Source: a bacterium
GTDB taxonomy: Bacteria; SZUA-79; Acidulodesulfobacterales; Acidulodesulfobacteraceae
DNA: 64,000 nt
Assembly (NCBI GenBank): GCA_021812245.1
Contig: JAKAOK010000002.1
Coordinates: 1-64,000, forward strand
Direction: 5' to 3'
The notes under the pieces were generated by a model, which was not told the DNA's origin, made no database searches, and was given only the letters and a program-made list of their open reading frames with translations. The translations under genes were made by a program, and so were the position numbers. Below, one piece after another: positions 26,963 to 36,189 of the stretch; the stretch's first letter is position 1, and each line of letters starts with the position of its first letter.

Positions 26963-28663
26963 ATGAAGATAGGCGAATATTTAATATCAAAAGGAAAATT
27001 GACGAAAACCCAGATTAAAGACGCTCTTTTCGTGCAAACTATAAGCGAAAAAAGATTAGGCGAGATTTTAATAGAAAGCGGCTGTATTACAGATTCAGAT
27101 GTATCCGCTTATCTTGCTTACGATTCGGGCAGGGAATTTTTTAAGGAATTGAATGCCCTGTCTTTATATATCGATAAACAAGAAAACGAAGAGCTCAGTT
27201 TTAGTTTTCTTTACGAAATTCCGGCGATAGTTGTAAGAAAAGAGGACATTCCCTATATAATTTGCAGTGAAATTACCGCAGGCCTTTCCGAAAAAATGGC
27301 TTTCGACGAAAATTTAAAAAAATTTAAAATAGGGTTTTCGACGAAAAGAAAAATTTATGAAGCGCTTAATCAAATATTTATAAACAAGGCCGTATTTTCC
27401 GAAAAAGAAATTTTAGATGAAGCAATTGAAATTGCCTTATTAAAAGGTTCTCCAAACTTAAGAATCAAGCGGTCCGAAAATTTTTATATGATTATAATGG
27501 ATACGGAAATAAGTCAGGAAAACATAAGGGTTTTAAGTTTAGAAGCAGGCCGGAGAATAATCAATATAATAGCAGGGAATTGTCAAATAACATTGAAGAA
27601 GGGGCAAGGATTGGATGCAAAATTTATTTTTATTTCTAATTTTTATAAAGGCGTCCGAGTCAATATAAGAGTCGCATTTTTACCTATTTCTTCAAAATTG
27701 GATAAAGAATCGGCGCTTTTTGAAGCGGTTTTGAGAATTCACGGACTGAATAAGGTTATTGATTTTAAATATATAGGATTTACGGATAATAAAGTTGAAT
27801 TATTAGAGAAGTCTTATATTTATCCGCAAGGCTTGATTATTTCGACCGGACCTACCGGTTCGGGTAAAACTACGACGTTTTACGCTATGCTAAAACTTTT
27901 GTCGCAGAAGAAAAGTTCTATTATAACTATAGAGGATCCGGTAGAAATAGAGCTTAGAGAATCAAACATCACTCAGATGAATATATCGGAAGATTTCGGC
28001 TATTCCGAGGCCGTCCGCATTATGTTAAGAAGCGAGCCGGATATTATGATGATAGGCGAAATTAGGGACGAAATAACGGCAAAACATGCATTAATCGCGG
28101 CAGAAACCGGACACCTCGTTCTTACTACCCTTCATACCAATTCTTCCCTTTCGATATTCGGCAGATTTAAATCTCTTAATATAGATTCAGGCCAATTATT
28201 TTCGGTTTTAAAATTCGTAACTGCACAAAGGCTTTATAATCCGCTTTGTCCCGAATGTAAAAAAAGAATCGGTTCGGAGAAATTACCGTCCATATATAGA
28301 TATGCTTTAGAGGAAAATTTAAAATTTACCGCCTCCATATTGTCTAAGACTAATATGTGCAACAGATTCTTAGATTTTAAAGAAGTTTCATGTTTTGATT
28401 CCGTATATGTAAGGGGTGAAAAAAGTTGCGATAACTGTGGAGGGACGGGATACGTTAAAAGAAAACCGTTAATTGAAATTGCAGAATTCAATGATGCCGT
28501 AAAAGAAGAAATATACGGTAATATGGCTGCGCTTTTTAATCTTTCGTCGCTGGAAGAAATTTTAATGAATTTGTCTAATTTTGAATCTTTAAAAGTTCAA
28601 TCTTTTAATAAATTAATTAACGGAGAAATAGACCCCGTAACGTATTTTAATCTGTCGAAATAA
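26963..28663 (+). CDS. GspE/PilB-type assembly ATPase
   Basis: The cytoplasmic hexameric ATPase that powers pseudopilus or pilus extension. The 566 residues start with an MshEN-like N domain (MKIGEYLISKGKLTKTQIKDAL), a module that can bind c-di-GMP in some homologues. The motor follows: Walker A GPTGSGKTT (Lys302), Asp box ITIEDPVEIE, Walker B RSEPDIMMIGEIRD and His box HLVLTTLHTNSS. Two CxxC pairs (CPEC...CDNC) near the C terminus suggest a zinc knuckle. No PilT-type retraction ATPase is nearby. Confidence 0.93.
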   Translation: MKIGEYLISKGKLTKTQIKDALFVQTISEKRLGEILIESGCITDSDVSAYLAYDSGREFFKELNALSLYIDKQENEELSFSFLYEIPAIVVRKEDIPYIICSEITAGLSEKMAFDENLKKFKIGFSTKRKIYEALNQIFINKAVFSEKEILDEAIEIALLKGSPNLRIKRSENFYMIIMDTEISQENIRVLSLEAGRRIINIIAGNCQITLKKGQGLDAKFIFISNFYKGVRVNIRVAFLPISSKLDKESALFEAVLRIHGLNKVIDFKYIGFTDNKVELLEKSYIYPQGLIISTGPTGSGKTTTFYAMLKLLSQKKSSIITIEDPVEIELRESNITQMNISEDFGYSEAVRIMLRSEPDIMMIGEIRDEITAKHALIAAETGHLVLTTLHTNSSLSIFGRFKSLNIDSGQLFSVLKFVTAQRLYNPLCPECKKRIGSEKLPSIYRYALEENLKFTASILSKTNMCNRFLDFKEVSCFDSVYVRGEKSCDNCGGTGYVKRKPLIEIAEFNDAVKEEIYGNMAALFNLSSLEEILMNLSNFESLKVQSFNKLINGEIDPVTYFNLSK

Positions 28664-28676
28664 TCCGATTATTAAA

Positions 28677-29954
28677 ATGATAAAAAATTATTTAATAAAA
28701 TTTTATACGCCGGAAGGCAACAGCCTGATAAAAAATATCAAAGCGGAGAGCTTGTCCGAGGCAAAATCGGCAATAATACTGGAAGGTTATATGCCTGCCG
28801 TTGTGCTCCCCAACATATTTTTAGATATATTGCGTCCGGTTCGCAACGCAGGCATGAAAGATAAGGAGCTTTCCGTATTTTTTACGGAATTTTATCAGCT
28901 TGCAAAATCTTCCGGCTCTGTAGGCAAGGCATTGAGTTATATGAATAAAGGGGATAAAAAGCCGGCCGCAAGCGGAAAATATAAATTGTTATACCCTGTA
29001 AGATGGCTTTATTACAATCACAAACTATCAAAATCAAGGAAACGGCTTAAACTTATTAAAAATTGCGTTTCTTTGTTAGATAAAGGCGAAACGCTTAAAG
29101 AAATCTTTATTTCAAACAACTTTGAAGAAATTGTTCTTTCGCTGTTAGATTTAGCCGATTCAACCGGCGATTATCCGCAGACTTTTTTAAAAATATCGGA
29201 ATATTTCGATACAAAAAATTCTTATAAAAAAAGTATAGCTGGAGCGTTAGCCTATCCGTCTTTTCTATTTTTCTTACTATTCGTCGCATTTTCGGTATTT
29301 TTATATTATATAATTCCGACTTTTGCTTTATTTTTCAGCCAATTTCCGCATATACCGCAGTCAACTAAAAATATTTTGAGTTTATTTAATTATTTAAAAA
29401 ATATCTTTATATACTGCATAATTTTAGCCGCATCCGGTTTAGCCGCGCTCGGTTTTGACTTGTTTCGAATTAAAACTAAAACGGTATCTTTTATGCTTGA
29501 TATTCCTCAAATCAGAAACATTTTAAATTACGGCTATCTGAACTGGATTTTTTATCAATTTTCTCTAATGATTTCATCTGGCGTTACGGTTAACGCCGCA
29601 TTTAATTATTTCAGGAAAAATACTTCCAAGATATATTTTAAAAATAAATTTGAATTAATTTACGCGGATTTGATTAGCGGAATTACCCTACATGATTCAA
29701 TTGTTAATGCAAATTTTTTATCGGACGATGCCGTAGAATCTATCGGTTATGCGGAAATAGGAGGTTTTTTGTCCGAAACGCTCTTAAGATTATCGCTGGA
29801 ATTTAAGGAAAAATCAAACCGGTATATGAAGTTATTTGCAAAAGGATTATTTTTTTTAGCTGTTGCTTCCGTCGTATTTTTTTTATTTTTAATGTTTTTT
29901 TCTTTATTTTTGCCTCTTATCCAAGGAATGGTCGGATTGCCGGCAAACTATTAA
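28677..29954 (+). CDS. GspF/PilC-type inner-membrane platform protein
   Basis: The polytopic protein that couples the ATPase to pilin assembly. It has 425 residues with duplicated T2SSF domains. The first (about 130-250) ends in membrane segment PSFLFFLLFVAFSVFLYYIIPTF. A second membrane segment (about 240-262) and the second domain follow, then the C-terminal membrane helix FFLAVASVVFFLFLMFFSLFLPLIQGM. The GF(I/L)SETLLRLS region is typical. Its position directly after the ATPase gene (13 nt) is the standard order in type II and IV systems. Confidence 0.88.
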   Translation: MIKNYLIKFYTPEGNSLIKNIKAESLSEAKSAIILEGYMPAVVLPNIFLDILRPVRNAGMKDKELSVFFTEFYQLAKSSGSVGKALSYMNKGDKKPAASGKYKLLYPVRWLYYNHKLSKSRKRLKLIKNCVSLLDKGETLKEIFISNNFEEIVLSLLDLADSTGDYPQTFLKISEYFDTKNSYKKSIAGALAYPSFLFFLLFVAFSVFLYYIIPTFALFFSQFPHIPQSTKNILSLFNYLKNIFIYCIILAASGLAALGFDLFRIKTKTVSFMLDIPQIRNILNYGYLNWIFYQFSLMISSGVTVNAAFNYFRKNTSKIYFKNKFELIYADLISGITLHDSIVNANFLSDDAVESIGYAEIGGFLSETLLRLSLEFKEKSNRYMKLFAKGLFFLAVASVVFFLFLMFFSLFLPLIQGMVGLPANY

Positions 29955-30016
29955 TCGATTAATCAGAATTAAATCAATCAAATCATAACAAATAAAATTT
30001 AAGGAGGCGGTAAAAT

Positions 30017-30598
30017 ATGATTAAAAAAAAATTTAAAAAAAGCAACGACGGTTTTACTTTAATGGAAATTATAGTTGCAATGATAGTGGTGGGAATACTA
30101 TCTGCAGGAGGTTTGATGGTTTATAACGGGCTCATAGGTTCGTCAAACGTTACCGCCACGGTTCAATCTATCACTAAAATTGAGTCTGCCGTAAATTCTT
30201 ATATGCAGGTAAACGGAGGAAGCATTATGCCGCCTTCGGGAGTATCTCTTCCTTATGCGATGCAGGAAGATAATCTTCTTCCTGCATCATGGACGGTCAA
30301 CGGAAATAACGTCGCTCCTCCTAATCCGGGTTTTATACAGAGCTATTTTATCTCGACAAATTCCAATCCCGGACAATATCGGTACATAATAGGCATAAAT
30401 GCCCCTCAGATGACCAATGCGCAGGCTTTAAATATATGTAATTCATTAGAAAATTCTATATCCGGAGTCGATGCAAGCGAAAACGCCGTTTTTAATATAG
30501 GTAACGGACAGACTTGTTTGAGCGATTTATTTAACGGCAATGCCTCATCGGCCGATAGTTCTAATTTTCAGGGGAATTTAACCTTTACGTTTAATTAA
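30017..30598 (+). CDS. Major prepilin-like protein (type IV pilin)
   Basis: A 193-residue prepilin with a basic 12-residue leader ending in Gly, then FTLMEIIVAMIVVGIL; the mature protein has Phe1 and the canonical Glu5. The hydrophobic alpha-1 helix is followed by a globular domain with two cysteines near the C terminus (LNICNSLE and GQTCLSDL), a likely disulfide loop as in type IVb pilins. A very strong Shine-Dalgarno (GGAGGCGG) suggests the highest translation in the cluster. It needs a prepilin peptidase that is not encoded here. Confidence 0.88.
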   Translation: MIKKKFKKSNDGFTLMEIIVAMIVVGILSAGGLMVYNGLIGSSNVTATVQSITKIESAVNSYMQVNGGSIMPPSGVSLPYAMQEDNLLPASWTVNGNNVAPPNPGFIQSYFISTNSNPGQYRYIIGINAPQMTNAQALNICNSLENSISGVDASENAVFNIGNGQTCLSDLFNGNASSADSSNFQGNLTFTFN

Positions 30599-30645
30599 AT
30601 TACAAAGAAGCCAAAGAAGTTAAAAGTTTATACGAATGAATAATT

Positions 30646-31284
30646 ATGAAACATTGCATTATATTAGCCGGAGTAGTCGGAATTACCCTGTTTTATACGT
30701 TAATATTCTCAAAATTATGTTTCGGTTTGAGTAAAGGGCAGATTTACAACTTAGAGGCACAGAATGTAGTAAATACTGCAGACCTAGTAATAAAGGCGGA
30801 GCATGCATATTTTTCGAACTACGGAAGGTTTGCGGGCATAGCAGGCCTTGAACAAAGCAGTCCGGCATATTTAAGCCCTATTCCGGTTTACAGTTTCAAT
30901 AATGAAGGGTGCGTGAAGAAAATATTATTTAAAATAAATATTTATATCTGCGTAAACTTGCAGGGCGGAACGCTGAATGTTCTTATGCCGGATGATTTTA
31001 CTTATTCGGATATAGCGGTACGTGAGATAAGCAAGGGCATTACCGGAAAAACAGAGCAAATTTCGTCCGACTACGGTTTAGCCGATATTTCTTTTAATCT
31101 TAAACTAAACCCGCCATCTTTCGCATCCAATCCGGATAGTGCTTCTCCGGTTAGTTCGACGCTTACAAGTCCGGATGCGAACGGCGGAACGAATTATACG
31201 AATACCGAAAATCAAGGCGGTTCTATAAATAGAGCGATAGAGGCGGTCGTCAGTTTTTTTACGGCAGTTCTGAGCCTTTTTTGA
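30646..31284 (+). CDS. Pilin-like cluster protein with Sec-type leader
   Basis: This 212-residue protein has an N-terminal hydrophobic segment (about 5-27) followed by FGLSKGQ, so it looks like a Sec signal or anchor, not a class III prepilin leader. The next region, TADLVIKAEHAYFSNYGRFAGIAGLEQSSPAYL, resembles the post-helix part of the minor pilin two genes on (LINAESTY...FSTIGSLQTAGYL). Two cysteines flank a short loop (CVKK...YICVN). A Ser/Thr/Asn-rich linker (about 165-190) leads to a C-terminal hydrophobic helix ending VLSLF. The exact family is unknown. Confidence 0.65.
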   Translation: MKHCIILAGVVGITLFYTLIFSKLCFGLSKGQIYNLEAQNVVNTADLVIKAEHAYFSNYGRFAGIAGLEQSSPAYLSPIPVYSFNNEGCVKKILFKINIYICVNLQGGTLNVLMPDDFTYSDIAVREISKGITGKTEQISSDYGLADISFNLKLNPPSFASNPDSASPVSSTLTSPDANGGTNYTNTENQGGSINRAIEAVVSFFTAVLSLF

Positions 31285-31311
31285 CTACATATAGAAAGAG
31301 AAGGAGAATTT

Positions 31312-32295
31312 ATGCAAATTTCAAAAAATAATATCGCAGGGAATAATAAAGGATTTTCACTTATAGGCGTGATTATCTCTATGGTCGTCGTCTCGATTAT
31401 GGCGGCTTTGTCTTTGCCCGCACTCAAAGGGATGGTGTTTGAAAACAGCGCTGATAATGTATCGTTGCTTGCAAATACTCTTATAAATGCTGAGAGTACT
31501 TACGTAAATAATAATAATAGTTTTAGTACCATAGGCTCTCTCCAAACCGCCGGATACCTTGCTCACGGTCTGGGAATTAACTTTGTCGGCGGCAGTCCTT
31601 CTTCTGATTGCATATATGGTAGTATAACCGCAAAGAACGATACGAAAATATGCTTGAGCGTTAATAATTCCGTTCAAAACGGGACGCCGCGGGAAATAAG
31701 CTACGCTCTCGAGATAACGGCGGCGCAAGGCCAAGAATCCAATAATTATTACGATTTTTATAACGATATAAAGCATAATATACCCGGAAGCGCTATGATT
31801 AACGGGAATGAAATAATTTATATAGACCCGATAGCCGTAGATAATAATCAGGCAGGCGCCTACAGCCAATATATAGGAATGAGTTTTTATATAACCGGAG
31901 CAATATGTTATATTACCGAAACCGCATATATAAATTCTGGCAGGGGGCATACATATACGAGAATATGGTATGGCGGAATGCTGTCGCTATATTTTATAGT
32001 AGAGGCTGTAAACGGAAACACGGCGTTATTAAGTTATGCCAATAACCCGAATTCCGAATGCAATTACAGTTCGTCAGAAAACAACAATGCGGGAGATTCC
32101 TATTCTTACAGTTCATGGGTTGGAGGAGCATTCCAAAATCCATATCTTCCCCAGGTTTGGGGAACGGTGCGCTATTCCTACCGGGAGGGGGAAATGAGTT
32201 ATGTTCCGGTAGAATCTCCCGGGTATGAAATAGAAATACCGGCAAGCTATCTCCCCGATTTAATAAATTTAAACCAACCGAATACGTTAAATTAA
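31312..32295 (+). CDS. Large minor prepilin lacking Glu5
   Basis: A 327-residue prepilin-like protein. A 14-residue leader ends in Lys-Gly, then FSLIGVIISMVVVSIMAAL. Mature position 5 is Gly instead of Glu, a feature of GspK-like tip pseudopilins, which begin the fibre. The globular part is large (about 290 residues) and Tyr/Ser/Asn-rich, with two cysteine pairs. A Shine-Dalgarno AAGGAG precedes ATG. A tip subunit or adhesin role is inference from position and the missing Glu5. Confidence 0.75.
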   Translation: MQISKNNIAGNNKGFSLIGVIISMVVVSIMAALSLPALKGMVFENSADNVSLLANTLINAESTYVNNNNSFSTIGSLQTAGYLAHGLGINFVGGSPSSDCIYGSITAKNDTKICLSVNNSVQNGTPREISYALEITAAQGQESNNYYDFYNDIKHNIPGSAMINGNEIIYIDPIAVDNNQAGAYSQYIGMSFYITGAICYITETAYINSGRGHTYTRIWYGGMLSLYFIVEAVNGNTALLSYANNPNSECNYSSSENNNAGDSYSYSSWVGGAFQNPYLPQVWGTVRYSYREGEMSYVPVESPGYEIEIPASYLPDLINLNQPNTLN

Positions 32296-32300
32296 AAATC

Positions 32301-33482
32301 ATGTATAAAAATTTAATTTATATAGAAGAATATGATATTTACCAGTATTTTGACGGAGAAAAATCAATCTTTTCCCATGATTATCCCGGAAGCACGGCGG
32401 ATTTTGAAATTCCGGCGGCGCTTGCGGTAATATCTAAAAATATTAATTTTTCCGTTATTCCAAAAAACGGCGTTAAATCGGTTAAAAAATCTTGGTTAAA
32501 CAAATATCTCGCTAAATATTACAAGGACGAGTCTTATTTTTATATCGGCAACGCCCATAATGAATACGGAGTCTATCATACCCTGCCTTTAAATATAAAA
32601 AAATATTATTCGTTATTAAAGGGAATTGATTTTATTATTCCGTACGATTATTTAGCGATATTATTTTTGAATGAAAAAACCATAATTTCCGAAGAAAAAG
32701 AATCCTTTATATTTATAGAAAAAGCTGAAGATATCTATAAAATAATGGTAGTCTTGAACGGGTTTAATCTTTTTCCCGTAGCAAGTTTTAAGGAAGACAT
32801 GCTAAACGATAATTTAAATATTTTAAAAACAAAATTAAATTCAAAAAATATTAAGATAAATAAAATTATTACAAACTATGCCGGCGCAGATTTTAATATT
32901 TTCTTTGGAGACGCCGGTATTATTAATTTTGCGGCAAAGGATTTTGCCGCATTTTTCGACAATATAAAAAGAACGGTTCCTCATTTTGAAAACTTGGAGA
33001 TAAAATTTAAAAATATAGAACTCAGGAAAAATAAATTAATTAATCTGTATATAACCGCTTTAATCATAGCCATATTTTTTATGCAGTCAACCGCTTTATT
33101 TTTTAATAATAAATCGTATGCCGAAAATCAAAAAATAAAATTGTTAAATAAAAGTACCGCCGTTTTATTGGAACAAAATCAAAAAAAAGAGAACATTATT
33201 TTATTCAACAAATATTTTATGTCGGCGAATGTAGCCGGTTACCTTAAAAGATTTATGAGAATTTTTCCTAAAGGAGTAAGGGTTAAGAATGTAGATATCA
33301 GAAGATTTAAAAATAACTATTTTATCGACGGAACCGTTCTTGTTTATGGAGGATACAGAAAATTTATAGAAAATTATAATTTAATTTTGAAAAAATCCAG
33401 CCCGCTTGGACCCTTTAGAATTTCTTATAACGTAGATAATTTCGGAAAACCTTTTATTAAATTTTACGGAAGGTTAAAATGA
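32301..33482 (+). CDS. GspL/PilM-PilN-like assembly protein
   Basis: A 393-residue bitopic protein. A cytoplasmic N-terminal domain of about 245 residues has the composition and pattern of a divergent actin-like PilM/GspL domain. One membrane segment (about 249-270, LYITALIIAIFFMQSTALFF) and a periplasmic part with a heptad-rich stretch and a ferredoxin-like fold, as in PilN/GspL, follow. Identification depends mainly on topology and on order before GspM- and GspC-like genes. It is very Lys/Asn/Ile-rich. Confidence 0.7.
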   Translation: MYKNLIYIEEYDIYQYFDGEKSIFSHDYPGSTADFEIPAALAVISKNINFSVIPKNGVKSVKKSWLNKYLAKYYKDESYFYIGNAHNEYGVYHTLPLNIKKYYSLLKGIDFIIPYDYLAILFLNEKTIISEEKESFIFIEKAEDIYKIMVVLNGFNLFPVASFKEDMLNDNLNILKTKLNSKNIKINKIITNYAGADFNIFFGDAGIINFAAKDFAAFFDNIKRTVPHFENLEIKFKNIELRKNKLINLYITALIIAIFFMQSTALFFNNKSYAENQKIKLLNKSTAVLLEQNQKKENIILFNKYFMSANVAGYLKRFMRIFPKGVRVKNVDIRRFKNNYFIDGTVLVYGGYRKFIENYNLILKKSSPLGPFRISYNVDNFGKPFIKFYGRLK

Positions 33483-33967
33483 AGCGGTTTAAAAATAAAA
33501 ATTTATTAATATTTTTTTTATTGCTTTTAATATCCGGTTATATTCTTTGTTTTAAATTATTCCCTTCATTTAATAATTATTATAAGCTAAGGCGGATTTA
33601 CGTTAAAAAGTTGAATATGAAAAAGTTACTCAAAATCAAACTATTTAATGAAAAAAGAATAAAACCCATAAACTTTAAAGCGGGAAATCATAGATTTTCT
33701 ACCAATCTTCTTACCGTGTTATCTTATATAAATTATTTACGAAAAAGCGGATACGATATTAAAGTAAAAGTCTTAAATAAAAAATCTTTATTAAAATCCA
33801 AAGATATAATAATTATTCTTAATAAAATTTCCAATATAGGCGTTGCATTTTCATTATTAAGAACATTTAGGGCTTTTCCGTCGGAACTTAAGAAAATATC
33901 CATAAAATCAGGAAAAGATATAGGCATCCGTATCATTATTAACGAGAGGTTAATCGGCTTAACTTAA
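33479..33967 (+). CDS. GspM/PilO-like inner-membrane protein
   Basis: A 162-residue protein with a basic N terminus, one membrane segment (about 10-27, LLIFFLLLLISGYILCF) and a periplasmic domain ending ...DIGIRIIINERLIGLT. It overlaps the GspL-like gene by 4 nt (ATGA). Size, topology and gene order fit GspM/PilO, the partner that dimerises with GspL/PilN, but sequence motifs are weak. It is one of the most AT-rich genes in the window. Confidence 0.65.
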   Translation: MKRFKNKNLLIFFLLLLISGYILCFKLFPSFNNYYKLRRIYVKKLNMKKLLKIKLFNEKRIKPINFKAGNHRFSTNLLTVLSYINYLRKSGYDIKVKVLNKKSLLKSKDIIIILNKISNIGVAFSLLRTFRAFPSELKKISIKSGKDIGIRIIINERLIGLT

Positions 33968-33983
33968 AGAGGGTGAAATAAAT

Positions 33984-34538
33984 ATGCAGGGCAAAAATTT
34001 TATAAATATTTTTAAAAAAACATCAGAATGGATTGCATTTTTTCTTTTTGGCGGTTTTTTATTTATTCTTGCATTAAATCGTTTAGGCATTGGATTCAGA
34101 AATAAAACTATTTCGGATTACGGAGTAAAAAATAAAAAAACTTTTGACCTCGTTTTGAAACCCGAAAAAAAATCTTCAAAAAATAATCTAAAAGATATTT
34201 TTAATATTCCCGACAAAAAATATAAAAAATTTAACCGGCTGTTTATTTCTAAAGGATTCGCGCGCGGCGGAGCGGAGGGTTATCTTGGCAGCGGTCAGCC
34301 CGGCGGCGAAAATTTACCAAATTTTATTAAAAGGCTAAAGTTCAAAGGGTTTTCGAAAAAGAACTCCGCTCCTCCGTCTTTAATATTTATAAGCGGTAAA
34401 ACTGCCCTTTTAAAAGCAGGCGGGAGAAGTTATTATGTCCGTGCCGGAGAAAGCATTAAAGGAATGTTTATATTGAAAATCGGTTTAACGGGGGTTAGAT
34501 ATTCGGATAAGGGAAGAATAAAATATTTAAATTTTTAG
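33984..34538 (+). CDS. GspC/PilP-like protein
   Basis: A 184-residue protein with one N-terminal membrane segment (about 14-31), then a long basic linker with a Gly-rich patch (ARGGAEGYLGSGQPGGENL). A C-terminal domain follows (ISGKTALLKAGGRSYYVRAGESIKGMFILKIGLTGVRY) that looks like the HR/PilP beta-domain, which connects the inner-membrane platform with the secretin. A good ribosome-binding site (AGAGGGTG) is present. It ends the cluster 18 nt from the convergent exporter gene. Confidence 0.65.
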   Translation: MQGKNFINIFKKTSEWIAFFLFGGFLFILALNRLGIGFRNKTISDYGVKNKKTFDLVLKPEKKSSKNNLKDIFNIPDKKYKKFNRLFISKGFARGGAEGYLGSGQPGGENLPNFIKRLKFKGFSKKNSAPPSLIFISGKTALLKAGGRSYYVRAGESIKGMFILKIGLTGVRYSDKGRIKYLNF

Positions 34539-34556
34539 AGTTTAAATATTAATAAA

Positions 34557-36089
34557 TCAACGGTGTATCTTATTTTTCAGCATAATTGCAGGAATTATGC
34601 CTATAAGACATATTGCGCCGGCGACTACAAATACGTCATCGTAGGATTGAACCGTAGCGAACATTTTAGTAATACTGTCTATAATTCCTAAACCGGGATT
34701 AATCCTCGCTGAGTTGGCTATAACCCCCGTATTTGCTTTGAACAACCCGCTGTTATTAAAAAAAGACTTTGTTTTAAGGAAAGCAAAATTTCTATCGTTA
34801 ATTTTATCTCCGTATCTTGTAAGATAGTAAACTTTTTTGGTTGCAAGATAATTTGCGAAGTAAGCGATTCCGAAGCCGGAAGCAAGTCTCATCGTAACAG
34901 GCAAAAGACCTGAAGCCTCGGGTATTTGCTCCCTCTTGACCGAATTAAGCCCCGTGCTCATAATCGGCGAATATAACATTCCAAGCCCTATTCCCCTGAT
35001 AATCGACGGATATATTATATCGTACAGGCTTGATTGCACGGATAAATTCCAGTATAAAAATAGGGATACGGCAGTTAAGGCCATGCCGAATACTATAAAA
35101 TACTTCGGTCCCCATCTGTCCGCTCCTCTGCCGAAAATAGGCGCCGATAAAGCAACGGCGACCGCCGAAGGCATCATAATAAGACCGGTTGCATATGGAG
35201 TGTAGTTCATAATATTTTCAAGATAAACCGGCATTATGAACAGAGAGCCGAAAAGAGCTATTGCCCTGACGGCATTAATCGAGGTGATAAGAGTAAAATT
35301 GTAATTTTCAAATATTTTAAAATCTATCAGCGGATGGGAAATGAAGGGTTCAAATAAAAAAAACATAATAAAACCGGCGGCGCTTAAAAGTTCGCAAATA
35401 TGAATATAGCTTGAATCCCAGCCTTTATTCTGGCCTTCGTTAAATGCGACAAGGATAAAAGAAATAGCCATTGCAAAAAACATAAATCCCAAGAAGTCGA
35501 AATTTGCCTTAAAATATTGCGATTTGTGGTCGTCTTCCATAATTATTATTATTCCTATAAGCGTTATAACGGCTATCGGAGCGTTCACGAAAAAAACCCA
35601 TCTCCATGTTAAATGGTCGGTAATCCAACCGCCGAGCGTGGGGCCTATCGCAGGCGCCGCCATTGCGCCTATCCCCCAAATTCCCATAGCCTTACCTCTT
35701 TCGCCCGGCTCAAAGACCTTGCCGAGGAGGGCGAGTCCCAATGGGGCTATGCCTCCGCCGGATAATCCCTGAATAATCCGAAAAAATATAAGCATATTTA
35801 TAGAAGTAGCAAAACCGCAGGCGATAGACGATACCGTAAAAAATATAATACTAAGTATTATCGGGATTTTAAGTCCTATTTTTCTAATAATAAACGTTAT
35901 AGGCATTATTATTATCGCGGTTGCGACGTTATAAGCAATCATAATCCAGTCGACTTCTTCAAGATCGACCCCGAGGCTTGACATAATTTTAGGTATAGCA
36001 ATGGTTACTATGCTCATATCGAGCATTACCATAAAGAAGAAGGCTACCAGCAGAATTAATATAAGGTTCTTATATTTCTTGGAATACAT
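34557..36089 (-). CDS. DHA2-family (EmrB-like) drug:H+ antiporter
   Basis: A 510-residue, 14-helix major-facilitator exporter. MLDMSIVTIAIPKIMSSLG at the first helix is the DHA2 D1 motif. IQGLSGGGIAPLGLALLGK and AMGIWGIGAMAAPAIGPTLGGWITDHLTWRWVFFVN carry motif C (G...GP..GG) of antiporters. No EmrA-type membrane fusion partner or outer-membrane factor is adjacent. The substrate is unknown. Confidence 0.88.
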   Translation of the reverse strand: MYSKKYKNLILILLVAFFFMVMLDMSIVTIAIPKIMSSLGVDLEEVDWIMIAYNVATAIIIMPITFIIRKIGLKIPIILSIIFFTVSSIACGFATSINMLIFFRIIQGLSGGGIAPLGLALLGKVFEPGERGKAMGIWGIGAMAAPAIGPTLGGWITDHLTWRWVFFVNAPIAVITLIGIIIIMEDDHKSQYFKANFDFLGFMFFAMAISFILVAFNEGQNKGWDSSYIHICELLSAAGFIMFFLFEPFISHPLIDFKIFENYNFTLITSINAVRAIALFGSLFIMPVYLENIMNYTPYATGLIMMPSAVAVALSAPIFGRGADRWGPKYFIVFGMALTAVSLFLYWNLSVQSSLYDIIYPSIIRGIGLGMLYSPIMSTGLNSVKREQIPEASGLLPVTMRLASGFGIAYFANYLATKKVYYLTRYGDKINDRNFAFLKTKSFFNNSGLFKANTGVIANSARINPGLGIIDSITKMFATVQSYDDVFVVAGAICLIGIIPAIMLKNKIHR

Positions 36090-36189
36090 ATAGATAATTT
36101 TTAGGAAATTTATTTATGAAAAGATAAATTTTATCATAAAATGACCGAAAAGTCATTTAAATACGCAATAAATACGCAATAAATAAATT

